In this document: positions 9,066-17,881 of the stretch, piece by piece
Position numbering within the stretch: the first letter of the stretch is position 1
How the letters are laid out: every line of letters begins with the position of its first letter
DNA from: Flavobacterium ajazii
GTDB lineage: Bacteria; Bacteroidota; Bacteroidia; Flavobacteriales; Flavobacteriaceae
NCBI RefSeq assembly: GCF_010614725.1
Contig: NZ_JAAEHL010000001.1
Location: 124,001-188,000 of the forward strand
Reading direction: 5' to 3'
Length of the DNA: 64,000 bases
Position numbers and translations under genes: made by a program
The notes under the pieces: generated by a model
What the model was told of the DNA's origin: nothing
Database searches by the model: none
The model's input: the letters and a program-made list of their open reading frames with translations, nothing else

Positions 9066-10133
9066 TTAAGACTTATAATCCTGAAACGCATTCAGAATTA
9101 ATTTATTTTCAACAGATTGGTTAATTTTTATCTTTCCGATGCCTTCAATTAGTGCAAACTGAATTAAACCATACTCATTTTTTTTGTCATGAATAAGTAA
9201 TTCTAATATCGGATCGATGTCTTCCTCTTCAAACTTTACATCGTCATAAATATCTTTAATTACCGTTTTGATTTCAGTATATTCTTCAGATGAAATAAGG
9301 TTTTTGTGTAATGAAATATAGCTTTCCAAAATCATTCCGACAGCAATAGCTTCACCATGCAGTAATGTTGTTTTGTGTTCGCTTTCTAAAAAGTAACCTT
9401 CGATAGCATGTCCTAAAGTATGGCCAAAATTTAAAGCCTTGCGGATATTTTTTTCTGTTGGATCCTGAATTACGATTTCATTTTTGATTTCGACAGAACG
9501 ATATATTAATTGATCTAAGTCATCAAAAACAATCGATTTTAAATCCGAAAATTGTCTCCAATATGGTGCATCATAAATTAAGCCATGTTTTAACATTTCT
9601 GCAAGACCGGAACGCATTTCGCTTTGCGGTAAAGTTTCTAAATATTGAGTGTCAATTAAAACCATTTGAGGAACATTGATTACACCAATCTGGTTTTTAA
9701 GATTTCCTAAATCAACACCGGTTTTTCCTCCTACAGAAGCATCTACCATAGATAATAAGGTAGTCGGAATGTTAATGAAATTCACTCCCCGTTTAAATGT
9801 CGAAGCAACAAAACCTCCTAAATCAGTTACAACGCCTCCACCAAGATTAATAACAAGAGATTTTCTGTCTGCACCTAATTCAGTAAGTACATTCCATACT
9901 TCAATACAGGTTTCTATATTTTTATTGGCTTCGCCTGATTCAAATTCGATAATTTCGATAGTTAAATCGGTTTCCAGTAAAGGCAAAAATTTAGGTAAAC
10001 AATGCTCATTTGTTTTATCATCAACAATGATAAATATATTAGAGTATTTGTTTTCTTTTAAATGGTTGTTTAAAGCTTCGTATGCATTTTGGTTAAAATG
10101 TACTAAATAATTATTTGCTTGAATAGATTGCAT
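9066..10133 (-). CDS. aroB: 3-dehydroquinate synthase
   Basis: AroB catalyses the second step of the shikimate pathway, turning DAHP into 3-dehydroquinate with NAD and a divalent metal. The protein has the NAD-binding GGGVVTDLGGFVASTFKRG segment, the TTLLSMVDASVGGKTG block, KHGLI, and the metal-binding histidines in LNFGHTLGHAIEGY and LHGEAIAVGM. The start is placed at 10133 (MQSIQANNYLVHF), giving 355 residues, because family members begin there. An upstream in-frame ATG at 10169 would add 12 unlikely residues. It is a single gene with no clear operon partner. Confidence 0.96.
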   Translation of the reverse strand: MQSIQANNYLVHFNQNAYEALNNHLKENKYSNIFIIVDDKTNEHCLPKFLPLLETDLTIEIIEFESGEANKNIETCIEVWNVLTELGADRKSLVINLGGGVVTDLGGFVASTFKRGVNFINIPTTLLSMVDASVGGKTGVDLGNLKNQIGVINVPQMVLIDTQYLETLPQSEMRSGLAEMLKHGLIYDAPYWRQFSDLKSIVFDDLDQLIYRSVEIKNEIVIQDPTEKNIRKALNFGHTLGHAIEGYFLESEHKTTLLHGEAIAVGMILESYISLHKNLISSEEYTEIKTVIKDIYDDVKFEEEDIDPILELLIHDKKNEYGLIQFALIEGIGKIKINQSVENKLILNAFQDYKS

Positions 10134-10375
10134 AATTCCTCGGTTAATTGAATCCGCAAAATAAGGCATTTTTAACTAAATAATATTCAAAACCCGATTC
10201 TAATTTGTTTTAAAATTGAACATCTGTTTTAATTACAAGATGATTTTTCAGTTTACTTATAGAAGATATTTAGCCTTTTTAAATCGTTTTTTCGCTTTTT
10301 TTGAATAAATCTAATGTAAAATAGGGACTTTTAGAATTTTGAATTTGTGTTATGAATTTTTAAAAATATCTATCT

Positions 10376-10411
10376 TTTGTTAAATAATATTCAAAACACT
10401 CTTTATCTTTG
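10376..10411 (+). promoter_or_regulatory. Promoter of the proline dehydrogenase gene
   Basis: TTTG (10376-10379) and a perfect -7 TATCTTTG (10404-10411) lie 24 bp apart, just upstream of the start codon at 10429. The leader is only about 10 nt. Confidence 0.55.
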
Positions 10412-10428
10412 TCCAAAAACTAAATTTA

Positions 10429-11598
10429 ATGGAAAAAATATTCGACAACACTCAGGTTGCCTTTTCGTTAAAAAGCGATACCGAACTTGACAGGGCTTAT
10501 TTTCTTTTTAAAATGATTGACAGCGAACCTTTGGTGAGGATAGGAACAGCTGTTACCAATTTTGCTATTAAAGCACATCTTCCTGTTGAAGGGCTTATTC
10601 GCGCTACTGTTTTCGACCATTTTTGTGGTGGTGTTAACGAAAATGATTGTCTTACCGTTGTAGACAAAATGTTTACAAAAGGCGTTTCATCTGTTTTGGA
10701 TTATTCTGTTGAAGGAAAAGAAGAAGAGGAGCAGTTTGATGCTGCTTTAGAAATGACTTTAAGAACAATCGAATTTGCTAAAGAACGTCTTGCGATTCCG
10801 TTTGCGGTTTTTAAACCAACTGGTTTAGGGCGTTTTGAATTGTATGAGAAATTAGGAGAAAAACAAACATTAACTTCTGCCGAGCAATCAGAGTGGGATA
10901 GGGTTGTGGCCCGCTTTGATCAGGTTTGCAGTGAAGCACACAAAAAAGATGTAGCATTACTGATTGATGGTGAGGAAAGTTGGATGCAGGATGCTGCAGA
11001 TGATTTGGTGACAGAGATGATGCGTAAATACAATAAAGAAAAAGCTATTGTTTTCAATACATTGCAAATGTACCGTTGGGATCGTTTGGATTATCTGAAA
11101 AAACTCCATGAAACAGCCAAAAAAGAAGGTTTTTATATAGGTATGAAATTAGTTCGCGGTGCCTACATGGAAAAAGAAAACAAAAGAGCGGAAGAAAAAA
11201 ATTATGTTTCGCCAATTTGCGTTTCTAAAGAAGCTACTGATGAAAATTACGATGCAGCTGTTCAGTATATGCTGGATCATTTGGATACGATGTCCATTTT
11301 TGCGGGGACTCATAACGAACTGAGTTCATATAGATTAATGGAAATGATGAAACACAAAGGAATTGCCAAAAATGATAATAGAATCTGGTTTGGGCAATTA
11401 TACGGTATGAGTGATAATATTAGTTACAATCTTGCTGAGAACGGTTATAATGTTTCAAAATACTTGCCTTTCGGACCTGTAAAAGATGTGATGCCTTACC
11501 TGATTCGCCGTGCTGAAGAAAATACTTCTGTAGCCGGGCAAACCAGTCGTGAATTGTCAATGATTAAGGCTGAAAGAAAAAGAAGAAAAGGGAAATAA
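10429..11598 (+). CDS. Proline dehydrogenase (monofunctional)
   Basis: The enzyme oxidises proline to pyrroline-5-carboxylate with FAD, passing electrons to the quinone pool. The 389 residues form the PRODH TIM barrel, with the flavin and substrate motifs FNTLQMYRWDRLDYL, KLVRGAYMEKEN and, near the C-terminus, YLIRRAEENTSVAGQTSREL. No aldehyde dehydrogenase domain is attached, unlike proteobacterial PutA, so the second step must be encoded elsewhere. The gene stands alone between its own promoter and a terminator at 11628. Confidence 0.95.
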   Translation: MEKIFDNTQVAFSLKSDTELDRAYFLFKMIDSEPLVRIGTAVTNFAIKAHLPVEGLIRATVFDHFCGGVNENDCLTVVDKMFTKGVSSVLDYSVEGKEEEEQFDAALEMTLRTIEFAKERLAIPFAVFKPTGLGRFELYEKLGEKQTLTSAEQSEWDRVVARFDQVCSEAHKKDVALLIDGEESWMQDAADDLVTEMMRKYNKEKAIVFNTLQMYRWDRLDYLKKLHETAKKEGFYIGMKLVRGAYMEKENKRAEEKNYVSPICVSKEATDENYDAAVQYMLDHLDTMSIFAGTHNELSSYRLMEMMKHKGIAKNDNRIWFGQLYGMSDNISYNLAENGYNVSKYLPFGPVKDVMPYLIRRAEENTSVAGQTSRELSMIKAERKRRKGK

Positions 11599-11627
11599 AA
11601 GTTTTCTGGATATAATTTTTAAATGCG

Positions 11628-11658
11628 AAACCGTCTCATAATCTGAGGCGGTTTTTTT
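11628..11658 (+). terminator. Terminator of the proline dehydrogenase gene
   Basis: Stem AAACCGtCTCA/TGAGgCGGTTT (11628-11638 and 11644-11654) with a 5-nt loop and a run of T. Confidence 0.85.
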
Positions 11659-11752
11659 ATTTGTTTATTTCGTAACATTCCCTTAAATAATAAAGTACAA
11701 AGAGTTAATCATAAAGTAACTATTACATTAAGTACAAAATTTGGCTGTTAAA

Positions 11753-11760
11753 TAGATTTG
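11753..11760 (+). promoter_or_regulatory. -7 promoter element of the 11783 gene
   Basis: TAGATTTG is a perfect TAnnTTTG 22 bp before the start codon. The nearest TTTG (11740-11743) is too close to be a standard -33 element. Confidence 0.45.
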
Positions 11761-11782
11761 TACCAAATTAAAATTTACCAAT

Positions 11783-14482
11783 ATGATAAAATCTTTACTA
11801 TTAAAACCAAACAACACTACAACCAATTTTAAGCCAGAATTGTTTCCTAATTTAAGAACAGGAATATTTTCGATTATGGCAATATTAGCGTTTAATCAAA
11901 ATAGTATTGCTCAGACTGTAGATCTTTCAACTTATGTCAGAGTTGGGCGATACGATTTGCCGGAACCAACAAGAACGGCACATCCTGTTAATAATTTACT
12001 AGCCCAGGAAGCTTCAGGAGTAACTTACAACTGGGATACGAATACTCTTTTTATTGTTGGGGACGGAACTACCTCTGTTACCCAGGTTTCGTTAACAGGA
12101 CAGTTGATTGATACCATGACACTGGCTCAGGGAAGCAGTCCGCAGGGAACTGATTTTTATGATTCTGAAGGGATCACTTATATAGGCAATGGTCAGTTTG
12201 TAATGACGGAAGAGCGTGACAGACAAGTGGTGTTGTTTACTTATGCTGCGGGGACAACGCTTACAAGGAGCAATACTAAAACAGTGAAGTTAGGGACATT
12301 TGTGAATAATACAGGAACAGAAGGGCTTTCTTACGATCCGTTGACGAATGGTTATATTGTTTTAAAAGAAATTTCTCCAATGGGGATTTTCCAGACAGGA
12401 ATTGATTTTGATGCGGGAACTGCTACAAATGGTTCAGCTACGACTGATAACTCTGTTAATCTTTTTGATCCGGCTTTGTTAGGTTTTACTGATGTTGCTG
12501 ACGTTTTTGCTTTATCTAATTTACCGGCATTAAACGGACAACCTTTATATAACAATTTATTGGTATTGAGTCAGGAAAATGCTAAAGTTGTAAACGTAGA
12601 CCGAAATGGTGTAATTTCAAGTACTTTAACTATTGTGTCAGATCCGGGCAACCCATTAGATGCTGCTAATCAGCAACACGAAGGAATGACTATGGATCGT
12701 AATGGTAATTTATATATCGTAAACGAGAATGGAGGTGGCGATATCGACCATCCGCAACTTTGGGTTTATGCTCCTTCAGCTTTGCCAAATCAGGCGCCAA
12801 CGGCTGTTGCTTTGGCGAATACAACAAATTCGATTTTAGAGAATACAACTACTACACCGGCAGTTAAAATTTCAGATATTTTAGTTACAGATGACGGATT
12901 AGGAACAAATACATTGTCATTATCAGGTGCAGATGCTGCTTTTTTTGAAATCATTGGTGCAGGATTGTATATCAAAGCAGGAACAGTATTGGATTATGAA
13001 ACAAAAACAAGTTATACTGTTACTGTAAATGTAGATGATACTACTGTGGGCTCAACTCCTGATGCTTCAGTTAATTTTACTTTGTCAGTTACAGATGTAG
13101 CTAATGAAGTAGCCCCAATTGCAACAGTAAGTATTACAGAAGTAGCACCTTGGTCCAGTAGCGTTGATCCAATTAAAGCCGATTGGTTTGAAGTAACAAA
13201 TAACGGAACTACCGATCTTGATATTACTGGCTGGAAAGTAGATGATGATTCTAAAGCGTTTTCTTCAGCTTTAGTTTTAAATGGAATCACTACTATTAAA
13301 CCGGGAGAATCTGTAATTTTCTTAGAAACAACTGCTGCAAATAACGCAACTGTTATTGCTAACTTCAAATCGACCTGGTTTGGAAGCAATGTTCCGGCAG
13401 GTCTACAAGTTGGAAGTTATACTGGTGGTTCAATAGGTTTAAGTTCAGGAGGCGATCAGGTGAACTTATTTGATGCGAGTGGAAATCTAAAGGCGAATGT
13501 CATTTTTGGAACATCAACTACCAATATAACATTTAATAACGCAGTCAGCCTTAATAACGCTACAGTTTCAACATTAAGTCAGGTTGGTGTTAACGATGCT
13601 TTTGCAGCGAAAAATGATGCGAATCAAATTGGTTCACCGGGAACCACAGGGAAATTATTTATTTCTGAAGTAGCGCCATGGTCAAGTGGAGACAGTCCGG
13701 TAGGAGCTGATTGGTTTGAAATTACGAATACTAAAGCCGTAGCAGTTGATATTACAGGATGGAAAGTAGATGATAATTCACAATCACCTGCAGCTGCAGT
13801 AGCGCTAAACGGAATTACAAGCATTAATCCGGGAGAATCTGTTATATTTATTGAAACTAATGATTTAGCAGGAAAAACAGAAACATTTTTAAATAACTGG
13901 TTTGGAACAAATCGTCCTGCAGGTTTGAGAATTGGAAATTATACTGGTTCAGGAATTGGTTTAGGGGCAAGTGGTGATCAGGTGAATTTATACAACGGAG
14001 TTAGCAGTACTCCAGTGACTTCTGTATTATTTGGGACTTCATCAACAGGAACTTTCAAAACATTTGATAATACTGACGGCCTTACTACGATAACTACAGC
14101 AGTTACTCAGTTGAGTGCAGTAGGTACGAATGGAGCATTTGTTGCAGCTAACAGCAATACCGAAATTGGTTCTCCGGGTGTATTCGTTAAAACAAGTCCT
14201 AATTTAAGTGTTGAGAATCCTTCAGAAATAAATACGTTTAAAGTAGTAGCTTATCCGGTTCCTTATAGTTCAGTTTTCCAGTTAGACTTAGGAATACTTA
14301 GTAATGATAGCGTTGGAATAAAAGTATATGATATGAACGGAAAACAGTTAGATGCTTATGAATTCAATGATGCTGCAGAAGCTCAAAACCAAAGAATAGG
14401 AAGTGATTATGCTACTGGTGTTTACAATGTTGTTGTAATTCAGGGAGGAAATAAAAAGACAATCCGTGTGATTAAGAAATAA
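11783..14482 (+). CDS. Large exported protein: SdiA-regulated-type propeller, cadherin-like and two lamin-tail domains, T9SS sorting domain
   Basis: The 899-residue protein starts with an extended signal peptide (hydrophobic core near residues 28-43, ending SIAQ). Residues of about 50-330 resemble the SdiA-regulated beta-propeller family, with repeated units such as EASGVTYNWDTNTLFIVGDG and QQHEGMTMDRNGNLYIVNE. A cadherin-like segment (about 340-435) follows. Two lamin-tail domains come next, both with the pattern ISEVAPWSS ... DWFE(V/I)TN ... DITGWKVDD (about 447-615 and 625-790), clearly one duplicated from the other. The last 80 residues are a type A T9SS sorting domain ending in RVIKK. 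It is probably exposed on the surface or secreted. Its function is unknown; lamin-tail proteins often accompany nucleases or phytase-like enzymes. Confidence 0.85.
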   Translation: MIKSLLLKPNNTTTNFKPELFPNLRTGIFSIMAILAFNQNSIAQTVDLSTYVRVGRYDLPEPTRTAHPVNNLLAQEASGVTYNWDTNTLFIVGDGTTSVTQVSLTGQLIDTMTLAQGSSPQGTDFYDSEGITYIGNGQFVMTEERDRQVVLFTYAAGTTLTRSNTKTVKLGTFVNNTGTEGLSYDPLTNGYIVLKEISPMGIFQTGIDFDAGTATNGSATTDNSVNLFDPALLGFTDVADVFALSNLPALNGQPLYNNLLVLSQENAKVVNVDRNGVISSTLTIVSDPGNPLDAANQQHEGMTMDRNGNLYIVNENGGGDIDHPQLWVYAPSALPNQAPTAVALANTTNSILENTTTTPAVKISDILVTDDGLGTNTLSLSGADAAFFEIIGAGLYIKAGTVLDYETKTSYTVTVNVDDTTVGSTPDASVNFTLSVTDVANEVAPIATVSITEVAPWSSSVDPIKADWFEVTNNGTTDLDITGWKVDDDSKAFSSALVLNGITTIKPGESVIFLETTAANNATVIANFKSTWFGSNVPAGLQVGSYTGGSIGLSSGGDQVNLFDASGNLKANVIFGTSTTNITFNNAVSLNNATVSTLSQVGVNDAFAAKNDANQIGSPGTTGKLFISEVAPWSSGDSPVGADWFEITNTKAVAVDITGWKVDDNSQSPAAAVALNGITSINPGESVIFIETNDLAGKTETFLNNWFGTNRPAGLRIGNYTGSGIGLGASGDQVNLYNGVSSTPVTSVLFGTSSTGTFKTFDNTDGLTTITTAVTQLSAVGTNGAFVAANSNTEIGSPGVFVKTSPNLSVENPSEINTFKVVAYPVPYSSVFQLDLGILSNDSVGIKVYDMNGKQLDAYEFNDAAEAQNQRIGSDYATGVYNVVVIQGGNKKTIRVIKK

Positions 14483-14501
14483 TATCAAAATATTTACTAA
14501 A

Positions 14502-14541
14502 AAAGGAGCCGTCTCAAATTATTGAGACGGCTCCTTTAATT
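14502..14541. terminator. Strong bidirectional terminator
   Basis: A perfect 16-bp stem (14502-14517 and 14522-14537) with the loop ATTA lies between the convergent 11783 gene and purU. A/T runs flank both sides. Confidence 0.9.
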
Positions 14542-14561
14542 TTTATAAGCCTTTGGTTTTT

Positions 14562-15416
14562 TTAAGAAAAGACAACTGTTTTGTTACTGTAAACCATTGT
14601 TTTGCGTTCGGCATGTAATTTTATGGCTCTTGCCAAAACAATTCTTTCTAAATCACGGCCTTTCATAATAAAATCTTCAACAGAATGAATATGAGAAACA
14701 CGTGCAATATCCTGTTCGATAATCGGACCTTCGTCTAATTCTTCTGTTACGTAATGACTTGTAGCACCAATAATTTTTACTCCTCTTTTAAATGCAGAGT
14801 GATACGGTTTTGCACCCGGGAATGCAGGTAAAAACGAATGATGAATATTGATAATTTTATTTTCGTAAAGCGAAATCAAGCCAGGTGTGATAATTTGCAT
14901 ATAACGCGCCAGAACGATAAAATTGATTTGATATCTTTTTAACAGTTCAATTTGTCTGGCTTCACCTTCTTCTTTATTGTCTTTGGTAAAAGGAACGTAG
15001 TGAAACGGAATATCAAAACGCTCCGCAATAGAACGCAAATCATTGTGGTTACTGATGATTACCGGAATTTCGACATTAAGCTCATCTGCACTGTAACGTC
15101 CTAAAATATCAAACAGACAGTGGTCGTATTTTGATACAAATAATGCCATTTTTGGTTTCTGCTCCTGATTGTATAAATCCCACGACATATCAAAATCTGC
15201 AGCAATAGTTTGGCTAAAATCATCTTTTATAACATCGATACTTATATTATGATTCGTCAAATCACATTCTAATCGCATGAAAAATACATTTTGCTCTGTA
15301 TCAACATGCTGATCAATATAAGTAATGTTTCCTTCTACTTTTGCAATAAAAGCTGTTACTGCAGCAATAATTCCTTTTTGATCCTTACAGTGAATCAGAA
15401 TAGTTATTTTTTGCAT
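14562..15416 (-). CDS. purU: Formyltetrahydrofolate deformylase
   Basis: PurU hydrolyses 10-formyl-THF to formate and THF, balancing one-carbon pools and supplying formate for purine synthesis. The N-terminal ACT-type regulatory domain occupies about residues 1-80 (ILIHCKDQKGIIAAVTAF). The C-terminal formyltransferase-fold domain has the motifs NHNDLRSIAERF, ARYMQIITP, the HHSFLPAFPGAKPYHSAFKRGVK segment with the catalytic histidine, and the aspartate in EELDEGPIIEQD. The 284-residue length is standard. The gene is convergent with the large exported protein, sharing the terminator at 14502-14541. Confidence 0.96.
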   Translation of the reverse strand: MQKITILIHCKDQKGIIAAVTAFIAKVEGNITYIDQHVDTEQNVFFMRLECDLTNHNISIDVIKDDFSQTIAADFDMSWDLYNQEQKPKMALFVSKYDHCLFDILGRYSADELNVEIPVIISNHNDLRSIAERFDIPFHYVPFTKDNKEEGEARQIELLKRYQINFIVLARYMQIITPGLISLYENKIINIHHSFLPAFPGAKPYHSAFKRGVKIIGATSHYVTEELDEGPIIEQDIARVSHIHSVEDFIMKGRDLERIVLARAIKLHAERKTMVYSNKTVVFS

Positions 15417-15454
15417 TATAATTTTTTGGTTAATCGGTTATTTTATAGATTAAT

Positions 15455-15540
15455 TGTTTAATCGTTTATTTGTTTAATCGGAATGGTTGTAGAATTTAAG
15501 TTTTTGCAGTTACACGATTAAACAAATAAACAGTTAAACA
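15455..15540. repeat. Long imperfect inverted repeat
   Basis: Two 26-nt arms (15455-15480 and 15515-15540), matching at 24 positions, flank a 34-nt loop. It sits after the DUF4197 gene and before purU on the minus strand and may be a weak terminator. The arms are built from the unit TGTTTAATCG. Confidence 0.6.
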
Positions 15541-15546
15541 TAAAAT

Positions 15547-16266
15547 TTACTTTTTATCCTGCATCGCAAAAACGCTTTTTAACAACGGTGTTGTTCTGGC
15601 ACTAATGTTATTGCGGATTTCTTTTTCTTCTACGGCAATCATTTTAAAAACACCTGTCAAAGCCTGATTGGTTGTATAATCTGTCAAATCAGGATTTACT
15701 TTTTTTACCAGCGGAATAGCATTGTATTTCGTAATAATTTTTGTCCAGATTGCATCGGCGCCTACTTTTTCAAACGAACTTTTAATTACGGGATTAAATT
15801 TTGCATACAAAGCCGTTGTTGTGCTTCCTTGTAAATAACTTGTTGCAGCACTGTCATTCCCTAATAAAATATTTTTTGCATCAGTAAAAGACATGTTTTT
15901 GACAGCTGAAACAAAGATAGGAGTTGCTTCTTTCACAGCATCTTCAGCCGCACGGTTCAGCATTTTGATACCTTCATCAGCAAGTGAACTAAGACCTACT
16001 TTTCGTAGAGTAGCATCAACTTTTTGTAATTCTTCAGGCATCAGGATTTTTACAGCTTCATTTTTATAGAAACCATCAACAGCAGTAAGTTTGCTTACTT
16101 GTTCTGTAATACCTTTATTCAGGGCTTCTTTTAAACCAGAAGCAATATCGACACCACCAACACCAGGAATTTGTGAAGATAATTGTGGCAATTGATTTAA
16201 AGTTTGTTGTACCTGCGCGCAGGAATTAAGAGAAAATGCTACAGCAAGAAGTAAAATCTTTTTCAT
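15547..16266 (-). CDS. DUF4197 domain lipoprotein
   Basis: The 239-residue protein begins with a lipoprotein signal peptide (MKKILLLAVAFSLNSC, lipid-modified Cys16). The remainder is the DUF4197 family: LKEALNKGITEQVSKL, YKNEAVKILMPEELQKV, LNRAAEDAVKEATPIF and the conserved end TNQALTGVFKMIAVEEKEIRNN. The family is widespread in Bacteroidota and Proteobacteria and has no known function. It is likely anchored on the periplasmic face of a membrane. A -7 element lies about 27 bp upstream. Confidence 0.9.
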   Translation of the reverse strand: MKKILLLAVAFSLNSCAQVQQTLNQLPQLSSQIPGVGGVDIASGLKEALNKGITEQVSKLTAVDGFYKNEAVKILMPEELQKVDATLRKVGLSSLADEGIKMLNRAAEDAVKEATPIFVSAVKNMSFTDAKNILLGNDSAATSYLQGSTTTALYAKFNPVIKSSFEKVGADAIWTKIITKYNAIPLVKKVNPDLTDYTTNQALTGVFKMIAVEEKEIRNNISARTTPLLKSVFAMQDKK

Positions 16267-16292
16267 TGTGAAATGGGGTTTTTTAATGGTTT

Positions 16293-16300
16293 CAAAAATA
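16293..16300 (-). promoter_or_regulatory. -7 promoter element of the DUF4197 gene
   Basis: On the minus strand this reads TATTTTTG, a perfect TAnnTTTG, with CAA (TTG on the minus strand) about 23 bp farther upstream at 16324-16326. Confidence 0.45.
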
Positions 16301-16370
16301 CTATTTATTCAACAACAAAGCCACAATTTTATTTCAGGAGCACAAACATTTTGTTCCATAATTAACTTTT

Positions 16371-16430
16371 GTCCCGCTGTCCACTAAATTCCGCGCAGAA
16401 AAAGCGCGGGATACCGTTCCCATCGGGGCT
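16371..16430. repeat. GC-rich REP-like intergenic element
   Basis: A 60-bp GC-rich island stands out in AT-rich surroundings. It contains the hairpin CCGCGC/GCGCGG (16391-16396 and 16404-16409) and an alternative pairing of TCCCGC (16372-16377) with GCGGGA (16406-16411). On the minus strand it begins AGCCCCGATGGGAACGG. I recall similar elements between genes in other Flavobacterium genomes; that is memory, not a search. Confidence 0.6.
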
Positions 16431-16480
16431 ATTTTAAAAATTTTGGTTTTCAGAAGACGCTTTTTAAAACTGAAAAAAAC

Positions 16481-16511
16481 AAAAAAAAGCTACCCAATTT
16501 GGATAGCTTTT
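16481..16511 (-). terminator. Terminator of the pectate lyase gene
   Basis: Stem AAAAGCTA/TAGCTTTT (16485-16492 and 16504-16511), followed on the minus strand by a run of T. Confidence 0.8.
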
Positions 16512-16532
16512 CTTTAACAATTTTTTTTATAC

Positions 16533-17642
16533 TTAGAAAGATCCGCAAATATTACCGGAAAATGTAGCTCCGGCATTGGCAGAAACGTCAGCTTTAACAG
16601 CAGATGCAGCAAGGGTTACAATGCTGTACGGAGGAGTAAATGCAGTGTTTTTTCCTGCTGTATTTCCACTTGTGTTAGTGAAAACATTTCCTGATGTAAC
16701 AGTTACAGCAGTAAGACCTGTCATTAATTCGATTGGAGTTTTTACATTTTCAAAAACGTTATTTTCTACTTTTATATTAGCTTCAAAACCTGCAGCAATA
16801 CATTTATTACTAACAGAGCTATTGAAATAACTGTTTATGATATGTACTTTTCCAAATCGAACTCTTGGCATTCTTTCTCTACAGCCGCTAGCCCACCAGC
16901 AACGTGCAAATGTAATTCTTAATGTTCCGCGGTCTCCTGTAGCACTGTCGCTTGAACCAATTAAATTTGAAAATCTATGATCGTCAGTACCTCCTGAACC
17001 TCCTGCTTTTGGTGCTTTTAGGTAAGTGAATTTTGTATAAGAAACAGTCACATAATCAGATTTATTTTTGATGTCAAAGTTTCCGTCAACACCATCTCTG
17101 AATTCGCAGTGGTCAACCCATACATTCTGGCAGTTATCCAAAGTAGCATTGTCCCATCCATCAGTATCATAAGCACCTGGGCCTTCGAAAATAAGGTTTC
17201 TGATAATGATATTTTTACATCCTTTAAAATAAATGATCCCAGAACCATCTTTAGTCTGGTTTGTTGATACTAGTTTTGCACCGCTGGTTCCGTAAATTGT
17301 TTTTCCGGTTTGGTTCTGAAATGATAATCTTGCAGAAACGGTAATAGTTCCGGATACTTTTATCACTTTTACAGAAGTGTTTTCAATTGCCGATTTCAAT
17401 TGTGCATAAGTGGTTACGGCTGTTTCTGCAGATGTACCTCCTCCTGTCGTACTTCCGTTTTGGGAAGCCCATCCCGGAACTTCTGAACAAACTCCTACTT
17501 TAGAAGTCGAAGCAGAAACTTCCTGATTTGTACTTAATGCTGCTTCATCTGCATTTTGCTCTGTTACATCTTCCGTGTTACAACTTGCAAAGCCTAAAAC
17601 AAGCGCAAATAACGAAATGGTAAATTTGGTTTTAAATTTCAT
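16533..17642 (-). CDS. Pectate lyase, polysaccharide lyase family 1, lipoprotein
   Basis: The enzyme would cleave polygalacturonate by beta-elimination. The start at 17642 (MKFKTKFTISLFALVLGF) gives a 369-residue lipoprotein with a lipobox ending in ASC. An ATG 45 bp upstream would put 15 residues before the signal peptide and is less likely. The right-handed beta-helix contains the PL1 motif VWVDHCEFRDG with calcium-ligand aspartates nearby, and RMPRVRFGKVHIINSYF with the arginine region used for catalysis. No T9SS domain is present, so it is probably lipid-anchored. It is divergent from a Crp/Fnr regulator, with an 18-bp palindrome placed like an activator site. Confidence 0.9.
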   Translation of the reverse strand: MKFKTKFTISLFALVLGFASCNTEDVTEQNADEAALSTNQEVSASTSKVGVCSEVPGWASQNGSTTGGGTSAETAVTTYAQLKSAIENTSVKVIKVSGTITVSARLSFQNQTGKTIYGTSGAKLVSTNQTKDGSGIIYFKGCKNIIIRNLIFEGPGAYDTDGWDNATLDNCQNVWVDHCEFRDGVDGNFDIKNKSDYVTVSYTKFTYLKAPKAGGSGGTDDHRFSNLIGSSDSATGDRGTLRITFARCWWASGCRERMPRVRFGKVHIINSYFNSSVSNKCIAAGFEANIKVENNVFENVKTPIELMTGLTAVTVTSGNVFTNTSGNTAGKNTAFTPPYSIVTLAASAVKADVSANAGATFSGNICGSF

Positions 17643-17684
17643 TGTTAGTTTTTTAATGGTTATTACTAAAATTTTATAGTGGTG

Positions 17685-17692
17685 CAAAGATG
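17685..17692 (-). promoter_or_regulatory. Weak -7 element of the pectate lyase gene
   Basis: On the minus strand this reads CATCTTTG, one mismatch from TAnnTTTG, with no good -33 element. A weak core promoter like this would need an activator. Confidence 0.35.
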
Positions 17693-17712
17693 TTTATTAA
17701 TTCCTACAAGAA

Positions 17713-17730
17713 TATTGAACTTGTTCAATA
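17713..17730. promoter_or_regulatory. 18-bp palindromic operator candidate
   Basis: TATTGAACTTGTTCAATA is a perfect palindrome (8-bp arms, 2-bp centre) between the divergent pectate lyase and Crp/Fnr regulator genes. Its centre lies roughly 43 bp upstream of the predicted pectate lyase transcription start, the position of a class II Crp-type activator site. Confidence 0.6.
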
Positions 17731-17774
17731 ATTTTGTAGTTAAATTGAATATTTAATTTTTTTTAGATTATTAA

Positions 17775-17817
17775 TTTGAATATTATATAATTTTTATATT
17801 TTTGCGTAATCGATTAC
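17775..17817 (+). promoter_or_regulatory. Promoter of the Crp/Fnr regulator with an overlapping palindrome
   Basis: TTTG (17775-17778), an 18-bp spacer and TATTTTTG (17797-17804) form a near-ideal Bacteroidota promoter. The 12-bp palindrome GTAATCGATTAC (17806-17817) covers the expected transcription start and could be an autoregulatory site. Confidence 0.65.
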
Positions 17818-17881
17818 ATTATCAAATTCATCCCCAAATTTTACGAATTTTAGAAATTTTAATTAAGTAATAATTAAAAAT

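Noticed and set aside
9676..10110. 144-codon plus-strand frame inside aroB
   Set aside because: It is antisense to conserved AroB motifs, with no promoter or sensible protein features.
13012..13389. 125-codon minus-strand frame inside the large exported protein gene
   Set aside because: It is antisense to the lamin-tail repeats. The composition follows from the Thr/Ser-rich coding strand, and there are no start signals.
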